In this document: piece by piece, positions 17,582 through 26,543 of the stretch
Layout of the letters: the number at the start of each line of letters is the position of its first letter
How positions within the stretch are numbered: position 1 is the stretch's first letter
Assembly: GCF_000720255.1 (NCBI RefSeq)
Contig: NZ_JOJE01000026.1
Coordinates: 1-64,000 of the forward strand
DNA: 64,000 bases
Direction: 5' to 3'
Origin: Streptomyces griseus subsp. griseus
Lineage (GTDB): Bacteria; Actinomycetota; Actinomycetes; Streptomycetales; Streptomycetaceae
The notes under the pieces: generated by a model
Seen by the model: the letters and a program-made list of their open reading frames with translations, nothing else
Databases searched by the model: none
What the model was told of the DNA's origin: nothing
Program-made: the position numbers and the translations under genes

Positions 17582-17784
17582 CAGCCTCTCCTTCTTCTCG
17601 TGCGCAGCTCCACTCGGCACCGGTCTCTCCGACGACCCGTCACCTACTGCCGACGGACGTGCCGAGGATGATGCGGTGATCTGGTCGTCACAGGTGATCC
17701 GTGGTCGCAGACGTCGAGTTGAGTGCGGGCCGGTGTGCAGTCGACTGTCGTGTCGCGGTGCTGGACTCGTGTCGTGACAGCTTC

Positions 17785-17847
17785 ATGTGCCGGCGCGTCA
17801 GCGTCATGTCCTGGCTCGTCAACGCCATGTCCCGGCGCGTCAGCGTC
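17785..17847. repeat. Three-copy 21-bp tandem repeat
   Basis: Three imperfect 21-bp units each begin ATGT and contain a GTCArCG core. Units one and three are nearly identical; unit two is more diverged. The repeat is not part of any recognised gene. Confidence 0.6.
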
Positions 17848-18008
17848 GTCGCGATCCGCCCGCCGACGGGGTCGAGAGCGAACAGGTTATCCACCTGCCG
17901 CGTCGCGCAGCGCGCGCCCAACGCGACACCGTGCGCGAACGCCCGCGTGAATCAGGCACGATGACCTCCGATGTGGGGGCGAGTGGACGCGGCACCCCGA
18001 GGTGAGAG

Positions 18009-18020
18009 GTGATCGTTCAC
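18009..18020. promoter_or_regulatory. Operator-like 12-mer, copy 1
   Basis: GTGATCGTTCAC is the exact reverse complement of the 12-mer at 18380-18391. Both are near-palindromes of the kind bound by LacI or GntR regulators. They are 371 bp apart. Confidence 0.5.
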
Positions 18021-18030
18021 TCTGGAGGTG

Positions 18031-18044
18031 TGGGAGCGTTCCCA
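18031..18044. promoter_or_regulatory. CebR-like operator
   Basis: TGGGAGCGTTCCCA differs from the CebR consensus TGGGAGCGCTCCCA at one position and keeps the inverted-repeat symmetry. It lies just downstream of the 18009 site in the divergent region. Confidence 0.6.
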
Positions 18045-18377
18045 CGTCGGTGAGAGTAGGAAAGCCCCGACGCGTCGTCAAGGATTTTGTCCGACTCTGC
18101 TGTTCGGTCATGTTCGAATGCGACAACTCATGACACACGGCAGAACAACGTCCCACCATCATCCCGTGCTCCTGCGAAGTGCATCTGACCTGCGCCTCCC
18201 TCCCCTGATCGCAGCCGGTCAGGCCGCTTGCCACCGCGCTGCGCCAGCATCTCTCAACCAATGCGCGACCCGCCAATCCGCCGGATCCCGTTGACAGGTA
18301 CGCGTCCGGCCGGGAAGCTGCGTGACACACCCCACGCTCATCGACGCCTAGGGCTCTGCCCCACCGTAAGGTCCGAT

Positions 18378-18393
18378 CTGTGAACGATCACAG
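18378..18393. promoter_or_regulatory. Operator-like palindrome upstream of the SGNH remnant, copy 2
   Basis: CTGTGA acga TCACAG is a perfect 6-4-6 palindrome. Its core GTGAACGATCAC is the reverse complement of the site at 18009. It lies 79 bp before the esterase start. Confidence 0.55.
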
Positions 18394-18471
18394 ACTGGGG
18401 GCGGGCTGAATCTGCGCCGCTGACCGTCCAGCCTTCACAGACCGGCACCCGTGCCCGCGCCCGGAGAACCC

Positions 18472-19334
18472 ATGAAGAGCCTTCGGATCCTTCTCACGAC
18501 CACGATGGTGGTCGCCTTGTCGGCATTGGGCATCCGCGGTGCCTCAGCGGCCGACGGCGCCGCAGGACACTGTTCCGGTACCGCCCTCGCCGCGGCACCG
18601 GCGGGGCGGGCGCCGGCCCGGCCGATCACCGTGTGGCTGGCCGGTGACTTCACCATGGCCAATCCCAGTAGCCGTTGCCCCGTCGGCTGGGGCAGCCAGT
18701 TCGACGCCCTGTTCAACAGCGACGTCGTCGTCAAGAACCGGGCCGTCGGCGGTCGCAGCATCCAGACCTGGTTGTACGAGTCGAACGTGAGCAACACCAA
18801 GGGCCCCGACGGCGAGTGCCGGCTCAGGTCCGTCGCGTACTCGTCGCGCTGGCAGTCGATGCTGAACGCCACCACCGGGATGAAGCCCGGCACTACCTCT
18901 TCATCCAGTTCGGCATCAACGACACCGCCTCGGCCTGCCCGCAGCACGTCGGCAGGCCCCGCTTCCAACTGCTGATGACCATGGTGGCGCAGGCCGCCCT
19001 GGCCCGGGGCGCGCACCCCATCCTGCTCACCTCGGTGGCCGCCATCACCTGCTCCGGCGGCACGGCCACCAAGAACCGGGCCTTCGTCCCCCAGACGTTC
19101 GCGGCTGGAACAGCCACCGAAGCACCCGTCGTCGACCTCGAGACACTGAGCGTCTCGCTCTACAACAGCCTGCGCTTCTGCCCGAACAACGGTGACTACG
19201 GCTCAGACCCGTTGGGCGCGTTCTTCTGCAACGACCACACCCACTTCGAAACCTACGGCGCGCAGCGTATCGCCCCCCTTGTCGCCGACGACATACGCCG
19301 CAAAAACCTCCCGCTCGCCACATACCTCAGGTAG
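18472..19334 (+). pseudogene. Secreted SGNH hydrolase (rhamnogalacturonan acetylesterase-like), frameshifted and lacking the nucleophile
   Basis: Starts at ATG 18472 with a signal peptide ending ALGIRGASAADG. The family block I reads TVWLAGDFTMANPSSRCPVGWG, where the catalytic Ser of GDST is replaced by Phe. The first frame fails after NATTGMKPG. Adding one G near 18891 restores DYLFIQFGINDTAS, and the remainder then reads well to the Asp-His block CNDHTHFETYGAQRIAPLVADDI and a stop at 19334. One missing base plus the loss of the nucleophile make this a dead gene. Its original role would have been deacetylation of pectin. Confidence 0.85.
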
Positions 19335-19458
19335 CGACGCCCTGACGGCAGCGGCCCCCACTGAGCCGGACCGGACTCCGGACGTTGCGGCTCCCCGCTG
19401 ACCAACTGCCCACCGACCGCACAACTCGCGCGCGATCGGCGGGCTGGAAGGACCCGAT

Positions 19459-21780
19459 GTGCCTTCTCCATCCCGCTCTGCAGGTTCCGGGCGGATCACC
19501 CGCCGCACCCTGCTCGCAGTTCGCACCCCACCCGCCGATTCCCTGATCTGGAGAGCCCGAGTCTGCGCGCTCGCTTTCCTGCTGATGGCACCGCTGGCCC
19601 TCGCCTGCACGACAGGCACCGCCTCGGCCGGCGCCACCTCCGTGGCTGTGACCAGCACCGGCACCGGCACCGCGACCAGGTACCGCACGGTCACGGACTT
19701 CGACCCCGGCTGGCTCTTCCACTATGGCGACGCGAGCGGCGCGAGTGCCGCCTCCTACGACGACAGTGGCTGGCGCGGGCTGAGTGTGCCGCACGACTGG
19801 AGCATCGAGGGCCGGACCCCGTCGTCAGACCCGTTTTCCCAGTCGGCGTCGAGCACGGGCCGCGGCGGCTATCTGCCCTCGGGCATCGGCTGGTACCGCA
19901 AGCACTTCTCACTGGCCGGGGTGCCCGCCGACCGCAAGGTGTACATCGAGTTCGACGGCGTGATGGCCAATGCCAGCGTGTACATCAACGGCAAACTGGT
20001 CGGCACCCATCCCAACGGCTACACCAGCTTCCGCTACGACATCACAGGCACGGTGAAGGCCGGCGGCACCGACAACGTGATCGCCGTCAAGACCGACACC
20101 AGCCTGCAGCCGGCCTCCCGGTACTACACGGGGGCCGGCATCTACCGCGACGTGCGCCTCATCGCGACCGACCCGGTGCACATCGACCAATGGGCCACCT
20201 ACGTCACCACGCCGAACGTCAGCAGTTCCGCCGCCACAGTCCACGCGCAGACCACCGTGGTGAACAACGGCACCACCGCTGCGAGCGTCAGCGTCCGAGG
20301 GGTGCTGAGCGAGCCTGACGGCACCGCGCTCCCCGCCGTCACCACGGCCGCCAGGACCGTCCCCGCGGGCGCCTCCGCCACCTTCGGCTACGACATTCCC
20401 GTCACCAACCCCAGGCTGTGGGACCTGAAAACACCGAACATGTACGAGCAGGCGACCTACATCAACGTCGGCGGCATCCCGGTCGACGACGACCTCACTC
20501 CGGTCGGCATCCGCAGCCTCGCCTTCAGCCCCACCGGCGGGATGAGTCTGAACGGCCACAGCGTCAAGCTGCAGGGGGTCGCGCTGCACCAGGACTACCA
20601 CGCCCTCGGGACCGCCGCCCCGCAGCGCGCAATGCAGCGGCGGCTCGCCCAGCTCAAGGCCCTGGGGGTCAACGCCATCCGCACCGCGCACGAACCCCCC
20701 GGCCCGGCCTTCCTGGAACTCACCGACCGGATGGGCTTCCTGGTCCTGGACGAGTTCTTCGACACCTGGACACAGCACAAGTACAGCGACGCCGGCGACT
20801 ACGCCACCTACTTCAACCGCACGGCGTCCTCGCCCACCGGCACACCGGCCGTCCCGGGCGCGAGCGGATCGGCGCCCTGGTACCAGGTCGACACCACCGG
20901 CATCGTCATGCGCGACCGCGGTCACCCCAGCGTGGTGATGTGGAGCGCCGGCAACGAGATCCGCGACCCGCTCTCCACCCGGCAGCCGCTGCTGAGCAGG
21001 ATGGTGTCGATCTCGCACGCCCTGGATCCGTCCCGCCCTGTCACCCAGGCGCTCTTCCGGCCCAAGGACAGCGGCGACGTCACCGGTGCCACCCGCACCA
21101 CGCTGGACGTCTTCGGCGGCAACTACCGGCCCGACGAGGTGGTGACCGCGATGGGCATGTCGCCCAAGCGACCAGGTCTGCTCACCGAGATGGGCACCGA
21201 CACCTCGTCCTGGACGACGGTGAGGAACAACCCCGGCCTGATCGGCGAGTTCCTCTGGACCGGCGCCGACTACCTCGGGGAGGCCGACGGTCTGTGGCCC
21301 ACCGTGGGAAGCAGCTCCGGTCTCATGGACGCGGTCGGCACGGTACGGCCCATCGGGTACGCGTGGCAGAGCACTTGGGGCGCTCCCCACACCTCACCGC
21401 CACCTACGGGGACGACGGCCAGCCGGGTGGTGCTCAAGCCCGACCACAGCACCGTATCGACGGACACCGACGACATCTCCTATGTACAGGCCGCCGTCAC
21501 CGACTCCTCCGGCCGGGTCGTGACCGGTTCGTCCGCTCCGGTCACCTTCAGCATCAGCGGGCCGGGCGTGATCGTGGCGGTCGACAGCGGCAGCCAGACG
21601 CAGGAGAGCTACCGCGGCACCGTACGCAAGGCCTACCACGGGCTCGCGTACGCCCTCGTCCGGGCGACCGGGCCGGGCACCATCACCGTCACCGCCCGAG
21701 CGGACGGCCTCACCCTGGGCACAACCACCCTGACCGGCACAACGGCACCCTTCGTGCCGTGCTCGGGAACCTGCGACTGA
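19459..21780 (+). CDS. Secreted GH2 beta-galactosidase-type glycoside hydrolase
   Basis: 773 aa from GTG 19459 (GGAAGGA upstream). The N-terminus has an Arg-rich start and a hydrophobic segment VCALAFLLMAPLALACTTG that could be a signal peptide. The GH2 sugar-binding domain follows (LSVPHDWSIEG; GWYRKHFSL; YINGKLVGTHPNGYTSFRYDI). Then come an Ig-like domain and the TIM barrel with GVALHQDYHALG, the acid/base Glu in MWSAGNEIRDP and the nucleophile Glu in GLLTEMGTDTSSW. A C-terminal Big-type domain ends the protein. It should remove terminal galactose from galactan or arabinogalactan fragments, matching the GH43 enzyme nearby. Confidence 0.88.
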   Translation: MPSPSRSAGSGRITRRTLLAVRTPPADSLIWRARVCALAFLLMAPLALACTTGTASAGATSVAVTSTGTGTATRYRTVTDFDPGWLFHYGDASGASAASYDDSGWRGLSVPHDWSIEGRTPSSDPFSQSASSTGRGGYLPSGIGWYRKHFSLAGVPADRKVYIEFDGVMANASVYINGKLVGTHPNGYTSFRYDITGTVKAGGTDNVIAVKTDTSLQPASRYYTGAGIYRDVRLIATDPVHIDQWATYVTTPNVSSSAATVHAQTTVVNNGTTAASVSVRGVLSEPDGTALPAVTTAARTVPAGASATFGYDIPVTNPRLWDLKTPNMYEQATYINVGGIPVDDDLTPVGIRSLAFSPTGGMSLNGHSVKLQGVALHQDYHALGTAAPQRAMQRRLAQLKALGVNAIRTAHEPPGPAFLELTDRMGFLVLDEFFDTWTQHKYSDAGDYATYFNRTASSPTGTPAVPGASGSAPWYQVDTTGIVMRDRGHPSVVMWSAGNEIRDPLSTRQPLLSRMVSISHALDPSRPVTQALFRPKDSGDVTGATRTTLDVFGGNYRPDEVVTAMGMSPKRPGLLTEMGTDTSSWTTVRNNPGLIGEFLWTGADYLGEADGLWPTVGSSSGLMDAVGTVRPIGYAWQSTWGAPHTSPPPTGTTASRVVLKPDHSTVSTDTDDISYVQAAVTDSSGRVVTGSSAPVTFSISGPGVIVAVDSGSQTQESYRGTVRKAYHGLAYALVRATGPGTITVTARADGLTLGTTTLTGTTAPFVPCSGTCD

Positions 21781-21845
21781 CCCACAACGGCGCGGCGCCG
21801 GGCCCAAGTTCACCCACCTGCGTTCCGAGCGAACTGGAGAAAGCA

Positions 21846-23183
21846 ATGAAACGTTCCAAGCACGGGAGGCTCGCTCTCCCGGTCGCCGCGGTCCTGGCGG
21901 CCGTCGCCACGGCGGTCGTCGGGTCGGCGGCATCCGGCAACGCGGCAGCCGGGAAGGTCTTCTACGTCTCCCCCACCGGCAGCGACAGCGCCGCCGGAAG
22001 CGAAGCGGCTCCCTGGAAGACGTTCGCCCACGCCCAGTCCGTCGCGCAGGCCGGTGACACGGTCTACTTCCGCGGCGGCACGTACGCCTACTCCCGCGCG
22101 AACGCGGGCTGCAAGAGCCAGACCGACAGAGTCGACGCCATCACCCTGAACAAGAGCGGCAGTTCGGGCAGCCTCATCAACTACGTGGCCTATCCGGGAG
22201 AAAAGCCGGTCTTCGACTTCTCGCAGATGAAGGACGACTGCCGGATCAAGGGCATCGACGTCACCGGCAACTGGATCCGGCTCAAGGGGCTGACGGTCAC
22301 CGGCGTCCCGCAGAACAACAACCGCAACCACGAGTCCTGGGGCATCTGGATCTCCGGAAGCAACAACACCTTCGAACAGCTGGACCTGCACCACAACATG
22401 GGCCCCGGTCTGTTCATCCAGGACGGCGGCGGCAACCTGGTCCTCAACTCCGACTCCCACCACAACTACGACCCGCGCACCTCCAACGGGGCCGGCGAGA
22501 GCGCCGACGGTTTCGGCGCCCACATCTCGGCCAACCATCCCGGCAACGTCTTCCGGGGCGACCGCGCGTGGTGGAACTCCGACGACGGCTTCGACCTCAT
22601 CAACGCGTTCTCGTCCGTCACCATCGAGAACTCCTGGGCATGGCTCAACGGCTACCTGCCCGGGAGCACCACCCCGTCCGGCAACGGCAACGGCTTCAAA
22701 GCCGGCGGCTACGGCGGCAAGTACGTCTCCAACGGGGTCAAGCACACCGTCCGCTCCTCCGTGGCGTTCAACAACCGGTCTTCCGGCTTCTACGCCAACC
22801 ACCACACCGTCGCGGACGACTTCTTCAACAACACGAGTTACGGAAACCACCCCGACTTCAACATGCTCGGTATCTCCCGGACCGGTGCCGCCATCGGCCT
22901 GGGCAACCTGCGTAACAACATCGCCTACACCGGCACCCTGTTGTCGAACATGACCGGGACCAGCGCCTCGTACAACTCCTGGAATCTGAACGTCAACCTG
23001 TCCAACTCCCAGTTCCAGAGCGTGTCGACATCAGGCTGGGACGCGTCCCGCCAAGCCGACGGGAGCCTGCCGGTACTGCCGTATCTGCACCTCGCGTCGA
23101 ACAGCGCCCTGATCGACAAGGGCGTCAACGTCGGTCTGCCCTACAACGGCTCGGCCCCGGACCTCGGCGCCTTCGAACGCTGA
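21846..23183 (+). CDS. Secreted PL9-type pectate lyase
   Basis: 445 aa. The signal peptide is LALPVAAVLAAVATAVVGSAASGNAAA (residues about 9-35). The beta-helix opens KVFYVSPTGSDSAAGSEAAPWKTF and contains the calcium-binding surface of family PL9: GAGESADGFGAH and WWNSDDGFDLINAF with clustered Asp. It ends in the DLGAFER motif. PL9 enzymes cleave polygalacturonate or rhamnogalacturonan by beta-elimination. It lies 65 bp after the GH2 gene and is probably co-transcribed. A strong hairpin is found 350 bp downstream. Confidence 0.88.
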   Translation: MKRSKHGRLALPVAAVLAAVATAVVGSAASGNAAAGKVFYVSPTGSDSAAGSEAAPWKTFAHAQSVAQAGDTVYFRGGTYAYSRANAGCKSQTDRVDAITLNKSGSSGSLINYVAYPGEKPVFDFSQMKDDCRIKGIDVTGNWIRLKGLTVTGVPQNNNRNHESWGIWISGSNNTFEQLDLHHNMGPGLFIQDGGGNLVLNSDSHHNYDPRTSNGAGESADGFGAHISANHPGNVFRGDRAWWNSDDGFDLINAFSSVTIENSWAWLNGYLPGSTTPSGNGNGFKAGGYGGKYVSNGVKHTVRSSVAFNNRSSGFYANHHTVADDFFNNTSYGNHPDFNMLGISRTGAAIGLGNLRNNIAYTGTLLSNMTGTSASYNSWNLNVNLSNSQFQSVSTSGWDASRQADGSLPVLPYLHLASNSALIDKGVNVGLPYNGSAPDLGAFER

Positions 23184-23918
23184 CCCGCGCCGCCCGCGCG
23201 ACGGCCCCTGGACGCCCTGGCCCCTGCCGCGCCCGGGGGTCGCGGGGCGAAGGACCGCGTGCGACGGGCTGGTGCCGACCGCTCGGTGGGGTGGCTCCGC
23301 CGGCCTGCTCCGAGTACGGCTTCCCGAAGCCGGTCCTGAGCCATCGTCAGGCATGCGTGGACCGCTCCCAACGGCGACGATCCTCTGCAACGGACCCTCC
23401 ACGGACTCACCGGCCCCGACGAGACATACACCCTGCCCGCCCGCCAGGACTTCGGGCCCGCCCGTGGGCTCGCCACGGGCAAGCACATCGAGCCGGCGAG
23501 ACCGAGCGGAAACCGGTTCTTGAGGACACGTCGAACCGGAGTGCCGGGATTTTCCCGGCACTCCGGCCACCATTTCTTGCGACTCAGGCGGGTTCCCCGC
23601 CGCGACGGACGCGTCGGGCCGTGTCAGCACCCCGCGCACCGCGTCCGCGAGTGCGGGAGCCGCGTCGGCGTGGTCGCTCTCGCCCGGTCGGCCCGGACGT
23701 TACCCCGCCGCGTTCCATGGCAGTCGGCGGCGTCGTGCAGCGCCTCGTTGATTCCAACGTCGGACCGGAAACCGTCGAGGGCCGATGAGAGGGGAAAGAA
23801 CCACCTGCCTGCATGAGCAGCCGCTGCACTGGAGATCACGACAGTCGCCGCGGGAACCGCAGGTTGCGGTCGAATCCAGCCTACTGATCGTGTGACGTCC
23901 CGCCCTCTTCACGTACCG
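23184..23918. other. 735-bp region between convergent genes
   Basis: It separates the PL9 lyase (plus) from the thiolase (minus). A 13-bp stem hairpin lies at 23536-23566. A plus-strand frame before it (LQRTLHGLTGPDETYTLPA) looks like a gene tail, but I cannot name a family. Nothing was recognised in 23567-23918. This is the right boundary of the polysaccharide island. Confidence 0.6.
23536..23566. terminator. Strong hairpin terminator
   Basis: Arms CCGGAGTGCCGGG and CCCGGCACTCCGG pair perfectly over 13 bp with an ATTTT loop. It could stop transcription from either side of the convergent region. Confidence 0.8.
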
Positions 23919-25064
23919 TCACAGCCCCGGCACCTCCAGGACCAGCGCCGAACCCATCCCCCCGCCCGCGCACATCGACGCGACGCCCACCCCCCCGCCC
24001 CGGCGACGGAGCTCGTGGACGAGCGTGACGACCATCCTGGTGCCCGTGGCGGCGACGGGGTGGCCCAGTGAGCAGCCACTGCCGTTGACGTTGACGGTGT
24101 CCGGGTCGAGGCCGAGGCGGCGGACCGCGGCGAGTGGCACCGAGGCGAACGCCTCGTTGATCTCGAACAGATCCACGTCGGACAGCGTCATGCCCACCCG
24201 CCCGAGCGCCTTGGGGATGGCGTGCGTGGGGGTCAAGCCGGTCTCGGCCGGGTCCCTGGCCACGGAAGCCCAGGACCGCACTCTGGCCAGGGCGGGCAGT
24301 CCGAGGTCCTCCCGCGCGAGACGCTCTTCGGCCACCGCCACGGCCGCCGCCGCGTCGTTGGCGCCGCAGGCGTTGCCCGCCGTGATCGAGAAGCCCTCGA
24401 TCTCGGGGTGGAGCGGCTTGAGCGCGGCGAGCTTCTCGGCGCTGGTGTCACGCCGCGGGTGCTCGTCGGCCTCAAAGGGGCCATGTGGGGTGTCGACCGG
24501 CACGGTCTCGTCTTTGAAGCGGCCTTCGTCCAGTGCCCGGACGGCGTTGCGGTGCGAGCGCAGCGCCCACGCGTCCATCTCCTCGCGGGTGAGGCCTTCC
24601 TTCACGGCGGTGTTCCAGCCGACCGTGATCGACATGTCGAGGTTGGGGGCATCGGGACGGTCGGGGTGGGAGGGCGGCACCCAGCGTTCACCGCCCAGGT
24701 AGGACAGCCTGGGCGCGGTGGAGGCGGAGTTGACACCACCGGCGAGCACCAGCCGGTCCATGCCGGCCCGGACGGATGCCGCCGCGGTCGAGACCGCGGC
24801 GAGTCCGGCCGCGCAGTGCCGGTTCAGAGCGAGCCCCGGCACCTGTGGCAGGCCCGCCGTCACGGCCGCGTGGCGGGCGACGACCCCGCCGCCGTAGTGC
24901 GACTCGGCGAGGATCAGGTCGTCCATGAGGTCCGGGTCCAGACCTTCGGCGACGGCCGTGACCACACGGTCCGCCAGGTCGTAGGCGGACGTGGCGCGCA
25001 GACTCCCCTTGAAGGCGGTGCCGATCGGGGTGCGCAGGGCGGCGACGAGCACGGCTTCAGGCAT
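23919..25064 (-). CDS. Thiolase (acetyl-CoA acyltransferase family)
   Basis: 381 aa. The nucleophilic Cys is at about residue 84 in NRHCAAGLAAV. The FEINEAFASVP, GSGCSLGHPVAATG (catalytic His) and SMCAGGGMGSAL (second Cys) motifs are all intact. It would cleave a 3-ketoacyl-CoA with CoA to release acetyl- or propionyl-CoA. The ATG at 25064 overlaps the end of the acyl-CoA ligase gene by 8 bp, so the two form an operon behind the operator at 26491. The length is typical. Confidence 0.93.
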   Translation of the reverse strand: MPEAVLVAALRTPIGTAFKGSLRATSAYDLADRVVTAVAEGLDPDLMDDLILAESHYGGGVVARHAAVTAGLPQVPGLALNRHCAAGLAAVSTAAASVRAGMDRLVLAGGVNSASTAPRLSYLGGERWVPPSHPDRPDAPNLDMSITVGWNTAVKEGLTREEMDAWALRSHRNAVRALDEGRFKDETVPVDTPHGPFEADEHPRRDTSAEKLAALKPLHPEIEGFSITAGNACGANDAAAAVAVAEERLAREDLGLPALARVRSWASVARDPAETGLTPTHAIPKALGRVGMTLSDVDLFEINEAFASVPLAAVRRLGLDPDTVNVNGSGCSLGHPVAATGTRMVVTLVHELRRRGGGVGVASMCAGGGMGSALVLEVPGL

Positions 25065-26490
25065 CGGCGGCCTCTTCCAGTTCGGTGACCAGGGTGCGGC
25101 GCAGCAGCTTCCCGGTGGGCGTGCGGGGCAGTTCGGGGCGGAAGACGACCGTGTCCGGCGTCTTGGAGGAACGCAGGCGCTCTTTCGCGAAGGACCGGAT
25201 CTCGTCCGGATCGCCGGTCCCGACCAGCACCGCGACCAGGCGCTGGCCCCACTCCGGGTCGGGCAACCCCAGCACGGCGGCCTCGCGCACGCCCGGGTAC
25301 TGGAGCAGTACGTCCTCGATCTCGGCGGGGGCGATGTTCTCCCCGCCCCGGATGATGGTGTCGTCGGCGCGGCCCTCGATGAAGAGGTAGCCGTCCTCGT
25401 CCAGCCGGCCCCGGTCGCGGGTGGCGAACCAGCCGTCCGTGTCGCTGCCGCTCGTCTCCGCGTACTCGCCGGATATCTGCTCCCCGCGCACGAAGACGAG
25501 TCCTGTCTCGCCCGGCCCAAGAGGTTTTCCGTCCTCGCCCCGGATCTCGGCCTCGACGCCGGGCAGCGGACGGCCAACGGAGCCGAGACGGGCCCGTACC
25601 GCCGGGTCGTCGGAGATGATCGCTCGCCAGTGGTCGTCAGGGCCCAGCACGCAGACGGACGAGGCGGTCTCCGTCAGCCCGTAGGCGTTGACGAAACCGG
25701 TTTGCGGGAACTGCCGCAGCGCCCGCTCCACCACCGGGCGGGGGCAGCGCGCTCCGCCGTAGGCGAGACTGCGCAGGGTCGGCACACCGGCCTGCGCGTC
25801 CCCCAGCTCCGCCGTGATCCTGGCGAGCATGGTAGGGACGACCATGGCGTGGGTGACGCCCTCGCGGCGCACCGTGGCCAGCCAGTCGGCGGGACCGAAG
25901 GCCGACTGGTAGACGACGCGCCGGCCGGCGTACAGGTTCGTCAGCAGGTTCATCAGGCCGGCCACATGGTAGGGCGGGAGGGCCACCAGGCTCGCGTCGG
26001 TCACCTCCGCCGAGCCGAAGTCCTGGGTGTTGAACACGTAGGCGAGCAGGTGGCGGTGGCGCAGCAGGGCCGCCTTGGGGGCGGCGGTGGTGCCGCTGGT
26101 GTAGAGGACGACGGCGGTGGCGTCGCGGTCCTCGGGGGCGGGCCGTCGCCCGGCCTCGCCCTGCGGTGGGGTCAGCAGCGCGTCGAGATCGGCCGGGTGC
26201 AGCACCTCGGCTCCAGGATGCCGGAGGACCAGGGAATCCAACTGCTCGTCGGCCAGGCGGTAGTTGAGAGGGACAAAGGGGATACCTGCCAGCGCCGCGC
26301 CGAACAGGGCGATGGGGTAGGCGAGGTGGTTCGGTCCCAGGTAAAGGACCGCGGCGCGGTCACGGAAGCGGTCGGCCGCATGCTGTGCGAGGCAATGGAG
26401 CTCGGCCGCGGAGAGCGAGCGGCCGCCCTCCGTGACGGCCGGCCGGTCCCCCGCGGAGGCGGCCATTTCCAGGATCACGGCTATATTCAT
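25057..26490 (-). CDS. Acyl-CoA synthetase (AMP-forming, FadD-type)
   Basis: 477 aa adenylate-forming ligase. The phosphate loop is VLYTSGTTAAPKAALL, the A5 motif is NAYGLTETASSV, the A7 aspartate region is DGWFATRDRGRLDEDGYLFIEGRADD, and the C-terminal catalytic Lys lies in PRTPTGKLLRR. It activates a carboxylic acid to its CoA thioester; substrate unknown. The start ATG at 26490 directly abuts a GAGAAC-n3-ATTCTC operator, leaving only GAGA as a weak ribosome site. The mRNA may be leaderless or the operator may overlap the translation start. Confidence 0.92.
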   Translation of the reverse strand: MNIAVILEMAASAGDRPAVTEGGRSLSAAELHCLAQHAADRFRDRAAVLYLGPNHLAYPIALFGAALAGIPFVPLNYRLADEQLDSLVLRHPGAEVLHPADLDALLTPPQGEAGRRPAPEDRDATAVVLYTSGTTAAPKAALLRHRHLLAYVFNTQDFGSAEVTDASLVALPPYHVAGLMNLLTNLYAGRRVVYQSAFGPADWLATVRREGVTHAMVVPTMLARITAELGDAQAGVPTLRSLAYGGARCPRPVVERALRQFPQTGFVNAYGLTETASSVCVLGPDDHWRAIISDDPAVRARLGSVGRPLPGVEAEIRGEDGKPLGPGETGLVFVRGEQISGEYAETSGSDTDGWFATRDRGRLDEDGYLFIEGRADDTIIRGGENIAPAEIEDVLLQYPGVREAAVLGLPDPEWGQRLVAVLVGTGDPDEIRSFAKERLRSSKTPDTVVFRPELPRTPTGKLLRRTLVTELEEAADA

Positions 26491-26505
26491 GAGAACGTCA
26501 TTCTC
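26491..26505. promoter_or_regulatory. GAGAAT-type operator, one mismatch
   Basis: GAGAAC gtc ATTCTC sits in the 53-bp gap between the divergent ligase (minus, start 26490) and SDR (plus, start 26544), so one bound repressor could block both. Confidence 0.7.
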
Positions 26506-26543
26506 TTACACTCAGAGCGCGACTCGCAAGAGAGGGGAATGAC

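Larger units (their letters stand above)
17582..18471. other. 890-bp divergent intergenic region
   Basis: No credible gene was seen between the cutinase pseudogene (minus) and the SGNH esterase remnant (plus). It contains a 21-bp tandem repeat at 17785-17847, a CebR-like box at 18031 and a pair of inverted 12-mers at 18009 and 18380. It probably served as a large regulatory region for the polysaccharide genes. Confidence 0.6.

Noticed and set aside
17785..17847. CRISPR-like repeat
   Set aside because: Three adjoining 21-bp units without spacers form a simple tandem repeat, and no cas gene is present.
17688..17921. 77-codon minus-strand protein with 7-residue repeats
   Set aside because: The pattern follows from the 21-bp DNA repeat. 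There is no ribosome site or coding signature.
18378..18393. Classical CRP site
   Set aside because: TGTGA and TCACA arms are separated by 4 rather than 6 bases, and its core is repeated inverted at 18009, which fits a LacI- or GntR-type operator better.
23240..23535. Plus-strand gene tail before the hairpin
   Set aside because: A plausible reading exists (LQRTLHGLTGPDETYTLPA) but with no start, no ribosome site and no recognised family.
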